Assembly (NCBI RefSeq): GCF_023159225.1
Contig: NC_063188.1
Location: 31,183,626-31,247,625 of the forward strand
Source: Perognathus longimembris pacificus
Taxonomy: Eukaryota > Chordata > Mammalia > Rodentia > Heteromyidae
Direction: 5' to 3'
DNA: 64,000 bases
Shown: positions 12,510-23,501 of the stretch, piece after piece
Position numbering within the stretch: position 1 is the first letter of the stretch
How the letters are laid out: every line of letters begins with the position of its first letter
Position numbers and translations under genes: made by a program
The notes under the pieces: generated by a model
The model's database searches: none
The model's input: only the letters and a program-made list of their open reading frames with translations
What the model was told of the DNA's origin: nothing

Positions 12510-13640
12510 AGTTTTCACACATTCAATTGTGGTATACCTTGACATGAATTTCTTTGTGTTGATCCTGTTTGAGATTCACTTAGCATTTTGGAGCTTATGT
12601 CTTCACAAATTTGGAAAACTAGCTACTATTTTTTTCAAATATATTTCCAGCCTTCATTCTTTTTTTTTTTAAATAAACTTTTTTCTTTATTGTCAAAATG
12701 TGGTACAGAGGGGTTACAGATTCATATGTAAGACAGTGGGTACATTTCTTGTTCAACTTGTTACCTCCGCTTTCATTTTCCGCCCCCTCCCCCTTACCCT
12801 TACCCACTCTTCCGAGTTGTGCAGTTGATTTACACCAAATGGTTTTGTAGGTATTGCTTTTGGAATGGTTTGTCATTTTGTCCTTTGTCTCTCAATTTTG
12901 GTATTCTCTTTCCCTTTCCCAGTTCTAATACCCATATAAACAGTGTCCAGCATATTCAAATGAGATATAATGGTAGTGGGGTACAACCACAGGAAGGGAA
13001 TACAGAGAAACAAAACTGAACAAAACAATTGAACAAACAGGCAAGAAAAAATAATTTTAAAAATCCAAAAGGTATAGTTTCACATGGGATGATGATAATA
13101 GTTACAACAGTGGTATACCACTTGTCTCCGTAACGTGGAGTTCATTTCACTTGGCATCATCTTATGTGATCATATGGGTGCAACTATTTGAGGTATTTTG
13201 ATTTTCTATCATGACTGGCCTAATCCTGTACTAGCTATTCCCTATGAGGGACACCATAGGGTTTATGCTTCTTTGGGTCTGGGTCACTTCACTTAATATT
13301 ATTTTTTTTCCAAGTCCTTCCATTTCCTTACTAATGGCAGCCTTTATTCTTAAAACTCTCTCTTTCTGGAATCCAACAGTACCAATGTTAGCATTCTTCT
13401 TATTGTGTCATTGATGTCTGAGTCCTTGTCTCCCCCTTTTAGTATATTTTCTTTTTGTGTTTTTATAAACACTGCATATATTCCATTTCTGTTTTCAACT
13501 TCATCTATCCTTTGTTATCTCCATTCTACTCATGAGCCTATTCACCACTTAGGTATTTTCAGTTGTGTTCTACATCTCTGTCGTTTTCTTTTTCTTCTAC
13601 TTACCTTTTCCATTTCTTTGCTGAGATTTTCCACCTTTTC
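12510..13640 (-). mobile_element. Old L1-class relic, split by a younger L1
   Basis: The flanks of the younger insert read as one old LINE. On the left are 'CATTTTGGAGCTTATGTC' and 'AGCTACTATTTTTTTCAAAT'; on the right, 'CTTTCTGGAATCCAACAGTA' and 'CTTTGCTGAGATTTTCC'. Neither flank has a surviving frame. The insert at 12,661-13,337 interrupts it. Confidence 0.5.
12661..13337 (-). mobile_element. 5'-truncated L1 insertion with target-site duplication, - strand
   Basis: Begins on + with a T run (the A tail of a - strand element) and then the same 3'UTR text as the elements at 29,839 and 50,476 (GTACAGAGGGGTTACAG, GGTACATTTCTTGTTCAACT). Flanked by a 13-bp duplication, CAGCCTTCATTCT at 12,648-12,660 and CAGCCTTTATTCT at 13,338-13,350, with one mismatch. 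Confidence 0.8.
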
Positions 13641-13907
13641 CTTTGAAGACTGCTGGACTGTTCTAATGGGGGAAGTGGAGCACTGACTATTTGGGCCAGG
13701 CAGGGCATGGAATAAAACCTGTCTGCTCAGATTCCCTAAACCCCAGAGTAGGAAGCACTGGTCCCATTGACATGTAGTTGCAATTTGGTGGGTATTGCCA
13801 AAAATGATCTTCTATTTTCTTCAAACCCTGAGGTACTTCGATTGTCTGCATTCTTCTAACTCTCAGTCTTCCTGTACTTGCTTGTTGTTTTATGCCTTGG
13901 ACGTTTC

Positions 13908-14137
13908 TGTCACTTGTGGAGCTTGAACTTGGTCTGGGCACTGTCCCTGAGCTGTTTTGCTCAGGCTAACACCCTACAACTTTGAGCCACAGCACCATTT
14001 CCAGATTTCTGATGGTTGATTGGAGATAAAAGTCTCATAGACTTTTCTACATGGGCTGGCTTTTAACCATGTTCCTTGGACCTAAGCTTCCTGAGTAGCT
14101 AGGATTACAGGCTCGAGCTACAGGTAGCCCATGCCTT
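13908..14137 (-). mobile_element. Composite SINE
   Basis: Reverse complement shows the ID-like end (GAGCTTGAACTTGGTCTGGG), the GGTTGATTGGAGATAAAAG linker and the B1-like CCTGAGTAGCTAGGATTACA end. Confidence 0.75.
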
Positions 14138-14254
14138 GGAAGTTTTTGTAAAAGGATGGACATAGACTGGGTAGGGAATATGACTGCCTTACTGGAACTA
14201 GAAGTCTGAGACATTTGTTACTTTAATATCAATTTCATTTTTCTTCTTTTTTAA

Positions 14255-14460
14255 CAGACTTTTTTCTGTTGGCTCTTGGGTTTGAACTCAGAGCCTGAAG
14301 CTTTACAGGCAGATGGTCTACCACTTGATTCATACTTCCAGTATTTATTTTAGTAATTTTTTGCCATAGAGTCTTTCGGAATTTTATGCAGTCTAGCCTG
14401 GACCATGTCTCTTCTCATAGCTGGGATGAGACATGTGAGTCACTGCATCTAGCTATTTTT
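14255..14460 (-). mobile_element. Older composite SINE
   Basis: ID-like TTTGAACTCAGAGCC with CTACCACTTGATTCATAC, then a B1-like part ending ATAGCTGGGATGAGAC. More diverged than its neighbours. Confidence 0.5.
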
Positions 14461-14505
14461 TTAAAATCAGATTTCTTTATTTGGCCAGTACTGGGATGTG
14501 AATTC

Positions 14506-14685
14506 AGGCTTACAGTTTTTGCCAGTCCTGGGGCTTGAACTCAGGGCCGGGCACTGTCCCTGCGCTTCTTTCTCTCAAGGTTAGCACTCCACCACTTGAG
14601 CTACAGCACTACTTCCTGATATTTCTGTTAATGTGGTACTGAGGAATTGAACCCAGACAATCACTAAGCCACATTCCCAGCCCTT
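14506..14685 (-). mobile_element. ID-dimer SINE
   Basis: GGGGCTTGAACTCAGGGCC, CCACTTGAGCTACAGC, GGTACTGAGGAATTGAACCC and CACTAAGCCACATTCCCAGC appear in the expected - strand order. Confidence 0.75.
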
Positions 14686-14689
14686 TGGC

Positions 14690-14880
14690 CTTGTATTTGG
14701 CCTTGCTTGGCCAGTGCTCTGCCACTAGAGATATGCTTCCTGTGTAACTTTTTGTTTGCTGCTTATTTTGGAGACCGTTTTGTGAGCTTTCCTTTTTAGG
14801 CTGGCTTCAAACCTGGATCCTCTGTATCTCAGTCTCCTGAGTAGCTCAGATTATAGGTAGGAGGCACTAGCACCCAGTGT
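14690..14880 (-). mobile_element. Older composite SINE
   Basis: ID-like GCCAGTGCTCTGCCACTAG and a B1-like half with AGGCTGGCTTCAAACC and TCCTGAGTAGCTCAGATT. Diverged. Confidence 0.5.
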
Positions 14881-14889
14881 TATTGTTTT

Positions 14890-15340
14890 TCTTTAAATTA
14901 TGCAACATAATGGGTTTCATTTCAACAAGTAAATGTATAAAATATACTTTGATCATATTCACCCTCTATTAACCCTCTTGTTTCCCCTTTGCTCCTACTG
15001 GTCCCCTTTCTTTTCCCAAGTAGTCCCCCTTCTACTTTCAGTGTTTGTTTTTTTCTCAAGTAAATTCTGTGTATGACAGAAAACATGATATTTGGCCTTC
15101 TGAATCTGGATTATTTTACTTAACATAATGACCACTAGTTTTATCCATTTTCCTCTAAAGGCCAGAATTTCTTCCAACTTTATGGCTGAATAATAAATAC
15201 TCCATTCTGTCCATATTCCACATTTTCTTTACTCGCTTTTCAGTTCATGGGCTACTAGGGTTTTCCTTACTGTGACTATTGTGAATAGTGCTGCTATAAA
15301 CATAACAGCACAGGGATCTCTATTGAATGCTGGCTCAGTA
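14890..15340 (-). mobile_element. L1 3'-end fragment, - strand
   Basis: Typical L1 ORF2/3'UTR reverse complement: 'TTTTACTTAACATAATGACC', 'TATGGCTGAATAATAAATAC', 'ATTGTGAATAGTGCTGCTAT' and 'AAACATAACAGCACAGGG'. No open frame. Confidence 0.7.
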
Positions 15341-15529
15341 CTTTTAGGTGTTAAGCTCAGAAATGGAGCTATGCTTTTTAATCTTCTTTCAAGTGTCAAG
15401 CCAAGCCAGGCACTCTCTTCCAGGAAAGGGTTAAGGTTGTGTATATAATAATCAGTCTGATATGTTTCATGTTACTAGTCTCTAAAAAAGTATTCACAGA
15501 GTTTTTAGGTATGATTCTTTCACCAATCC

Positions 15530-15640
15530 AATGAGAAAAGCACTATTTTTGTCTTCATTTTACAGCAGATGAAACTGATACATCAGAGGTAAATTAGCCC
15601 AAGAATGGAAAAGTAGACATTGACCCCAGGAGTTGAGGCT
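15530..15640 (+). mobile_element. MIR-type relic
   Basis: 'TTCATTTTACAGCAGATGAA' and 'GATACATCAGAGGTAAATTA' resemble the MIR core second half. Short and diverged. Confidence 0.4.
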
Positions 15641-16984
15641 ATAGTTTAGTGCTCTGTGAACTGTACACATTCAAAATGAATGTCAACCTGACCTGCTTTA
15701 CACCCACCTCCCTTTTGGAGTGGTCACAGGGTTTTCCAGTCTGTTTTCTGCCTCTAGGCTCCCTCCTGCTATTATCTGGTCTGTGTAGGAGCAGTCCAGT
15801 CCCTCAGTCAGTGTGGGTTTTTGAAGTGCCCAGCACTGGCACTACGCAATCAGTAAATCCCAGAAGGCCAATTGTGCCTAGTAATCTCAGCCAATCCAGA
15901 CAGGAAGAGAGAGGCTGGGAAGGAGTTGATGGTCTGTGTTCTCTAGATGCTGCAGCTGTGGGGATTTAACATAAATGTTAACTGGAGCCAGGACCTGTGA
16001 ATCACATAGAATTCTGACTCTGAGCATAGGGGAACCTCATGCCTGGTTAAATATTCTGCACTTGCAGTCTTTGTACGTTTTGAGCAAGATGCCCCATGCT
16101 TTCATTCTTCTTTGGGTAAATTATATAGCCAGTCTTGGCTGGGTCTTGTTGTAGCTCTTGGAATAGAGTTTATTCTCTGAGCAAAGAACAGAGGAACATG
16201 CAAAGTTATAGCCTTGAATGAAAGGTCCCCAAGCGTGAAATCGGCTCCTTCAAATTTCACACCACACTCTCATTCTCTTGCACTCAGTCAGGCTTAGTGA
16301 CCTGTGCTGCTCCCTGGGGAAAGGTTTCCCTGGGCCAAGTCCTAACACCTTGTCTCCACATCTTGGCTGGACTGGGTCACCTAGCAGATCCTTCTAATCT
16401 CATCTTTTGAAAGATGAATTAGAAAAGAATGGAAGGTGGCAGCCTTGAGTTGATTAAATCTATGGGTGAAATAGAGACAGGGGTGGGCTAGAAACAAAGA
16501 GAATTATAAAATATTTCCAACAAAGGGGAATAGTCTCTTTTTCACTCTTATTAAATTTTATTCCTCTGGCCTCTACTAATTTGGGATTCTTTTCAAAATA
16601 TACTTAAAGGAGATTATAGCTCAATATAAAATCTTGAAAGGATTGCTAAAAGTAATTAAGCCTCCTTCATGTTGGGAGAGGCAGTAGGGGGTGGGGAAAA
16701 GACTCATTTGGCTTAGTTAGAAATTTTGAAAGAAATGTCTGTCACAGAAAACATATTTAATTTACAAATCAACATTCTCAATACATATTGTAATTTTTCC
16801 ATAAAACACACTTTATTTGACTGCAAACTATTAACATTAATCTTTAACAGATGCCATGTGAAAAGCAATATATTCTAAAAGTGAACCTACTAATAAATAG
16901 ATTAGGAAACATGATAGTGATACTACCTGCACACTTAAGTTGTATGAGTCATGCATTCTGTTTTATCTATCTATTTGAATGTAT
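15641..16984. other. Intergenic, no gene seen
   Basis: Unrecognised sequence. A 106-codon + frame at 15,649-15,969 has no family resemblance or splice support. Confidence 0.5.
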
Positions 16985-17185
16985 TTTGGAAAGTGATACT
17001 GGGGTTTGAACCCACAGTCTTCTTTTTGCTAGGCAGGTGGCATACTACTGAGCCAGCCCCTAGCCTTGTGTTTTCTTCTCTTTATGCTTCTTTTTTTCCT
17101 AATACTTATTTTTTGGCAGTACTTATGTTTGAACTAAGAGCCCTTATACTTCCTGGTTGACACTACCATTTGAGGCAATCCTCAT
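16985..17185 (-). mobile_element. Two ID-like SINE fragments
   Basis: Two short - strand ID-like pieces: 16,985-17,062 (GGGGTTTGAACCCACAG, ACTACTGAGCCAGCC) and 17,108-17,185 (GTTTGAACTAAGAGCCC, ACTACCATTTGAGGC). Confidence 0.45.
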
Positions 17186-17348
17186 ATCTTTTATAATAAT
17201 AACTTAAAGATAGTTTCATATTCACATCTATTTGTAAGATACAGTATAAAGATCCTGTTTACCCTTTCTCAACTTTCCCAATGATAGATAACATTTTTGC
17301 CATCATCTCAAGGATCTTTCATAATGTTGTCCTTTAAGAATCACAGAC

Positions 17349-17548
17349 AGGGGCTGAGAATATGGCCTAGTTGTAGAGTGCTTGCCTCATATATATGAAG
17401 CTCTGGTTTCGATTCCTGAGCAAAACATATATAGAAAAATCCAGAAGTGGCACTGTGGCTCAAGTGGTAGACTGCTGGCCTTGAGCAAAAAGAAGCCAGG
17501 GACAGTGCTCAGGCCCTGAGTTCAAGCCCCAGGACTGGCAAAAGAAAA
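17349..17548 (+). mobile_element. Full ID-dimer SINE with exact target-site duplication
   Basis: First monomer GGGGCTGAGAATATGGCC.. with TTCGATTCCTGAGC as B box remnant; A-rich linker; second monomer GCACTGTGGCTCAAGTGG.. ending GTTCAAGCCCCAGGACTGGC and an A tail. Flanked by 13-bp direct repeats AAGAATCACAGAC at 17,336-17,348 and 17,549-17,561. This is the clearest type copy in the window. The ID tRNA-like boxes are SINE parts, not tRNA genes. Confidence 0.88.
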
Positions 17549-17789
17549 AAGAATCACAGACCCATCACTCTTGTGATGCCCACTCTCAATCATCTACAGT
17601 CATTAAAGCAGTTCTAAAGCAAAGATATCTGGGCTGTTTACAATTTGAAAGTATTAAAAATATTGCTTCCATTTTGAACATGAATTTACAGTCAGTCAAA
17701 TGCTTAATAAAGGAAGTTTTTTTAGCTAAAACTCTTTGAATCACCTATTAGTCAGTGGTTATTTTCAATTTAGAGGCAATATGGCCCAG

Positions 17790-17895
17790 GGAAAGGAGAG
17801 GGCTCTGGAATTAGAAGAATTGTTTTTCAGAAGCAGTGCTATGCTATTTCCTCCTTGTGTAGCCTGAGGTTGGTTGCTTAACATCTTTGTACCCC
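17790..17895 (-). mobile_element. MIR-type relic
   Basis: Reverse-oriented MIR text: GGCTCTGGAATTAGAAGAAT, then TAGCCTGAGGTTGGTTGCTT and AACATCTTTGTACC. Confidence 0.5.
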
Positions 17896-18074
17896 ACACA
17901 CATACCAGATCATAGGTAGACAATGTCTCTGTCACAGGGTTGTTTTCTTACAGGTTAGATGAGATAACCCTCCCAAAGTCCCAGTTCTTTGGGTTTTTCC
18001 ACACCATAGTCCTTTCTTGGCCTGAGGAATAGAGGACAGAGTAGTCAAAGGTAATGAATAGCCTGAATTTTAGT

Positions 18075-18306
18075 TCTTTGATCCTGGTCCTGGGTCTTGA
18101 ATTCAGGGCCTGGGTTATGTCTCTGAGCTTTTTTGCTAAAGGCTAGCAGTCTACTACTTGAGACACAGCTCCACTTCCAGCTTTTTGGCGGTTAATTGGA
18201 GATAAGAGCCTCACAGACTTGCCTGCTGGGCTGACTTCAAATCACTATCTCAGATCTCAACCTCCTGAGTAGCTAGGAAAACAGGTATGAGTCACTAGCT
18301 CCTGGC
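18075..18306 (-). mobile_element. Composite SINE
   Basis: CTGGGTCTTGAATTCAGGGC, CTACTACTTGAGACACAGC, GCGGTTAATTGGAGATAAG linker and CCTGAGTAGCTAGGAAAACA in - strand order. Confidence 0.75.
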
Positions 18307-18755
18307 TGAGCTGTACATTTTTAAAATTTATCTACAAGAGCTGCAGGAAAGAATTGCAACATTTTAAGTCACGTCTTCCCCGTCACCCATTCCTCCCAAC
18401 ATGGAGGAGGCCTAATTAGTTCGGCAATTATTTCCTTTCAAGACCCTTCTATAACAAGCTCTTTTAGCCCAATTTTTCAAGAAAAGCCCCTCCTCCCATG
18501 TTGGAAATGTTTCATAATTGTCTTTGTTTCTAGCCCCTCTCAGTCTTTATTTCACCCTCAGGGTTAATATCAACACAAGGCTTCTTCCTCTCAATTTTTC
18601 CTAATTCTATAAGCCTTCTTAGCTTTCAAAGAGCTGTTCATGGATGTGCAACTCTCACAAAGAGATACTATCATTTCCATCTCCTTAGACCTCCCAGTTC
18701 CCCAGGTTGAAGTACCAGAAGATAGTTCTATTTCTACTTCATTCTCTATACATGT

Positions 18756-18756
<1 letters not shown>

Positions 18757-18814
<58 letters not shown>
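18757..18814. repeat. (GT)29 microsatellite
   Basis: Uninterrupted 58-bp GT run, followed by a GAGAGA- and CACACA-containing tract to about 18,875. Reading frames here are low-complexity artefacts. Confidence 0.97.
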
Positions 18815-18816
<2 letters not shown>

Positions 18817-18875
18817 GGAAAACAGAGAGATAGGCACACACACAGAAAGAGAGAGGAAGAAAAAAGAGAAAGAGA

Positions 18876-20649
18876 GTGCTCTGTAGTGTGTTTCTAAGTT
18901 TCTTTTCACTTCCATTCTGAATGTTTGTAGAATCCATTCCCAAGATCATATTAACTTTATTCCTGGACCTGTTTTACACTATGCTGTGGGAAGTAGAGAA
19001 ACCAGAACTTCTATTCTCCAGGGTTTGCAGTATGAGGAAGTAGGAGCATATATATGAAACATTGGAGATTAATTAGCTATAATCATGTGTGATACGATAT
19101 TAACTCAAAGGGAGATATTTATTCCAAGATTGGATTAGTGCAGGATGAAGAAGGCTTTATAGAGTGAGTGATACCATAGAATCAAAGAACAGGCAAGATC
19201 TGGGTGCGTGAAAAAGTAAGAACATTCATAGTGCAGGCTTGAGTGAAAATGTTGATGTAGGGTTCAACTATGCAAGGCATCCAATGCACACTCGGAATGA
19301 GTACGTGATCCTGGGCTTTGCTCTTAGGCTTTGCATTGCAATTTTTTGCTCCAGCTAGCATTGTATAATACTTCCTGACCTGTGAGTTCTGATTCACCTC
19401 AAGTCTCTTCTTCCTATCTTCTTTTCTCTCAATGGCTTTGCCTGTTGTAACCTAGTACCCAATGCTCAATTCTCCATGTCTAACTTTTCCTACGCAACAA
19501 TTCATGCATAAGATTTACATGCCATTTGCATTTAAAGCGTCATCCTTACCCAACATTTCTCAGCACTCAGATTCCTACTTTAGCATCGGCCCAACGATGG
19601 TTTTATTCCTGGAAATTTAGTCTGGCCCTGAGAGATGGAACACAGAGGCCAGCTACATCAATGCCAAATTGGTCTGAGCTCAAACCAATCCCTTAGTAGA
19701 GAAAAGATCTTGACCAAGCAGAGCAGTGTGGATTTGATATAGCCGACTGTGACTCTCTATTTAAATTACTAGGGGCAGAGGTTTTCCACTGAGAAACTAA
19801 AACCCATTTGAATGCAAGGAAAATTAATTTCTTCCTTTGATTAAAGAACATTTTACTGATGGCCCAGTAACACATAGTTTTGTGCTCACCAGGCCACTCC
19901 CTGCACTCCCAAGATCTTGGTTGCACTCCACCCCACACTGAGGCCAAGAGTATTTGGCTTGGACATGGCAGTCCATCCTTTTTGTGGCTTCTGTTCACAC
20001 TTTATTGGCCTTTGGGGATTGTAAACTCAAAAAGGGGAGGACTGGTAGCTAGTTGGCCCAAACCAAATGGCATTATCCTTCATTGATGAGCTATAATACA
20101 TTAATGTACTTAGACTCCATATTATATTTGTGTACATAGACTCCACCAACACATTATGGGAGTGACCTTTATTTGTTCCATAGGAGAACTTAGCTTTATA
20201 ATGTAGGCATGAAGAGTGCCATATCAGGGGAAATGATTTGGCTGGACATGAGGAAACAAAGGGGCAGAACAAAAGACTTAAGAAGACTGAGGTTGAATTA
20301 ATCCAAGTAAATAGTACCTTAGAGAGAGAGCAGCCAATGATTTGTTTGACCAATTCTGGGATATAAAGGGTGACATTGATCAGGATGCATTATACTTATA
20401 AACTGACATGTTGAATTAAAGGGCATCATTCTGTGTCCCCCCCCCATCACTCCCACTAATGTATGCATATATCCCCTCTTTCATCCTATTGGCGTACTAC
20501 TTATTCTTAAAAATTTCACCTTTTCAACAAAATTGGCCTTTATTGCTCTTACTGGAAGAGCTCTCTCCCACATTGGAACCAATAGCACAGCACCTATGCG
20601 TCACGCTACTCATTTGGTACATGAAACTACGTAGAACTTTATAGTTAAA
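18876..20649. other. Intergenic, no gene seen
   Basis: No recognised gene or recent repeat. Frames up to 108 codons occur on both strands without family resemblance. Confidence 0.5.
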
Positions 20650-20758
20650 AGCCAGACTTCAAAGTCAGAAAAGGCAGCATTTAAATACCAGCTCTGTCAA
20701 TTTACTAGGTGTGTGACCATGGGCAAGTTACTTAACCTTTCCATCAGGAGCATGATCT
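20650..20758 (-). mobile_element. MIR-type relic
   Basis: CAGACTTCAAAGTCAGAAAA, TACCAGCTCTGTCAATTTAC and TGTGACCATGGGCAAGTTAC followed by TTAACC: reverse-oriented MIR. Confidence 0.65.
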
Positions 20759-20759
20759 T

Positions 20760-22200
20760 TGAACTGGAAAGTGAATTAAAGCCCAAAGTAGATGGGGAGA
20801 TAATAAGGGAATACTTAGCTCCCTTCAATGAGTTCAAGTTTCCAGGACCACACGAATTACATCTGAGGCTACTGAGAGAAGGTGCAGTTGGAATCCCAGT
20901 ACCAGTCTTGGTGACCTTTAAGAAGTTATGGCGAAGGGAAGAGATGGGAGGTGCAATGAGGCAGACAAGTGTCCAGATTTTATTGAGGGGAGGTGTTAGT
21001 ATTGAGGGACTCAAAGAATAAATCTTAGAAATGAGTGAGCTTGACATTGATCCTTGGAAAAAATATAGAATGCACTATTAAGCAGGTCATTTGTGAGGCA
21101 TTGGAAAAGGAGCGGAAATCACTAGGGATAAGCATGAGCTCACTAAAAGCAAGTCATGCCTAACTAAGCTCATTTCCTTTGTGAATGGATAGCTAGAAGG
21201 GGAGATGACAAGAATACTGTACCATAACGTGTCTGGATTTCAGCAAGACATTTGAAAAAGTCTTATATATCCTCATAAAATGGAAAAGTAGGAGCTGGGT
21301 GGTAGCAAGAGTTACATGGATTGCTTCAATTCTGAACAACACAATTAAAAGTGACTGTTATTAAGTGGGAGACTCTAAGGTTACACTGAAATGTTCTTCT
21401 GGACCCTATCTCATTCAGTGCACTTATACTCTTGCTGATCAAATATACAGATTAAAAACTTAGTTATATAGAGTATGCAGTATCAGTGAGGGTGATATTG
21501 CCCCCAAGAGGGCAAAAAAAGTTTTTTGAGGAATAAAAAAGACTTTATTTTTAATATATAGAATATAGATATACATGCAGTATACAAATCCATTTACAAT
21601 ATTTGAATATCTAGGAAACATAAAAATTAAAAAGCTGTTTAATTATGCAATAGTGAAAACAAAGTTTGAGAAAAAAGAGTAGATTGAAATAACAAGACAA
21701 TAGCTTTTGAGCATGAATAAAAGCATAGCATCTAGGTTAGATTAAATCAATTGTACAAATATAGGATCAGACATACAATAGTTGTTCATGCAAGAAACCA
21801 CAGAGGGTTTTAAATAAGCTCCAAACTACACACCAAGTAGATTCTGCTTAAAACACAACCAGAGTGGCAAAAGATCTGGAAATGATATCCTATGACACAT
21901 GGTTTGAAAGACCTGAGGATCTTTATCCCAGAGGATGGAGGATGGAGGCGGGGGGTGCATGATAGATATTCTAAAGATCTGCCATGTGATTGTGAAATTA
22001 GAAATCGTGTGAAGTTAATTTTTCCTCAATCTAAGGAAGAATATTTAACAATTAAGAAATGCCCAAATACGGAATAAACTGCTTTACATGGTGGGGGTTG
22101 TGTTGCAGATTATAGCCATGCCGTGAGCAGTAGAGTTGACAAGGTCTCTGTGTTTCCTTCTAATTTTCACATTTTTTGATTTCTCACCTATTTGAAACAT
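20760..22200 (+). mobile_element. Ancient CR1/L3-type LINE relic with reverse transcriptase remnants
   Basis: A 5' block encodes FPGPHELHLRLLRE, like the GPD.LHPRLLKE segment that opens CR1/L3 reverse transcriptases. A second block at 21,233-21,283 reads LDFSKTFEKVLYILIKW, the RT motif A with its Asp. Between them, 'AAAGCAAGTCATGCCTAACT' encodes a KSCLT-type segment. The 21,890-22,080 part resembles the conserved CR1/L3 3' region (TGATAGATATTCTAAAG, AGGAAGAATATTTAACAATT). Many stops and frameshifts; not functional. Known mammalian L3/CR1 copies are very old. Confidence 0.65.
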
Positions 22201-23471
22201 AGAGCCTGGAGAGATGGTTGAAGATGAGTTCTCAGACAAAACATCTTCCCTTGATTTTAAAGCCAAAATCCTGCATAGGGGATATTTCCTAGAGGAATCT
22301 CTTATTCTTGAGCCAAATTTTGTGCTAATATTTAAAGTCCCAATTCTCCTGGGCTCTGAGCTTTTTGTATTGCCCTCTAAATGTTAGCTTGATTTCCAAC
22401 TTGGCACATAAGGCACAAAAGGAGATGTAAGGAAATGTCAACGGGGAGTCCTCAGAGACTGAGTTATAGAAAAGCTCAGATCTGCTTCATGAAATATTGG
22501 TATGGGGCCAGTGGGTGGGAAGAGCATACTTCTGTTGTTCTTTGTTAGACTCTCTTTTTCTCTTTCTTTCTGTCTCCCTCTCTCTTCCTCCCTCCATCTT
22601 TTACTTTCCTAGCTAGAAGGAGGGTTGGTGCAGAAGTTAGGGGCAAGGGCACTAATTTCAGATTCAAGGGCAAACTATACCTTGACCAGGAGAGCTGGTA
22701 ATAAGATAGGGACCTTCACAGTGTGTAAACTTGAATTCAATGAAACAAAAGAGTGACACACACCCCTGGACTCATGTCTCAGTGAATGTATCCAGATAAA
22801 GGGAACCTTGATCATGACTGGAAGTACAGTTCTTACCAGGGTCTGAACATCGCACGGAAGCCTCATGAACTCCCAGAACCACTAAGAACAACAGTGCTTT
22901 GCTTTCCCGTAACACTCCTTGCAACTGCATTGCGACTGTTGATAGAAATTAAGTTTCTTAACTTCATTCAGTTCCCTTTTCTGTCTTTGACCAAAAATGC
23001 TACTTGCTCTTTCACAAAGTAATCTTTTCTTCCCCATATTCCATAGGGGAGCTTTGGTTCCCACTCATTGTTAAAGCCTCATCCCTACTGTAGATGCGTG
23101 GATTAAGGCCATGTCCACAGCCTAGGTCACTTTGCCAACCGTTCCAACGTTTTTCTCCCCATATCCTCTCTCCAGTTAATACCCAAGTCTGAAGGATTAA
23201 CCCTGGGATAGAAAAGTCTGAAACCCATTAGATCCCCTCCCTGAAAGTCCGATTTCTCTTTGGAACGGAAAGGGCTTGCAAACGTGGCTTTCTGCGTTTT
23301 CTAATTTGCTGGTGAGTGGATCTGGAGTGGGTATCCCGTCTGCACATCTGGCCAGGGGCGCCTTCCAGATTTTCCTCCAGGCTACAGATCAGCTTCTATC
23401 AGCTAGGCGGGGCAAAGGTTCCTGAAGTTGCTTGGAGGCACCTCCCCTTGGGGGCAGAGCTCAGCACAGCC
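22201..23471. other. CAPN6 upstream region, no gene seen
   Basis: Mostly unrecognised sequence with a T/C-rich tract at about 22,545-22,612. GC content rises from about 23,080 toward the inferred promoter. Likely proximal regulatory DNA, by position only. Confidence 0.4.
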
Positions 23472-23478
23472 CATAAAG
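23472..23478 (+). promoter_or_regulatory. CAPN6: Candidate TATA-like box of CAPN6
   Basis: CATAAAG sits about 25-30 nt upstream of a plausible start near 23,502 and just ahead of the GC-rich exon 1. The position is sensible, but the match to TATAAA is imperfect and no start site data are available. Confidence 0.3.
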
Positions 23479-23501
23479 CTCTCAGGTTAAAGCCCGAATC
23501 T

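Noticed and set aside
17349..17548. tRNA-like A and B boxes
   Set aside because: They belong to the ID part of SINEs with A tails and target-site duplications; they do not fold as a full tRNA.
18591..18949. Frames rich in Thr-His repeats
   Set aside because: Artefact of the GT microsatellite. The same applies to the GT/GA frames at 63,076-63,334.
20697..21047. 102- and 116-codon frames on opposite strands
   Set aside because: The + frame is reverse transcriptase relic of the CR1/L3 element and the - frame is its shadow; stops and shifts follow.
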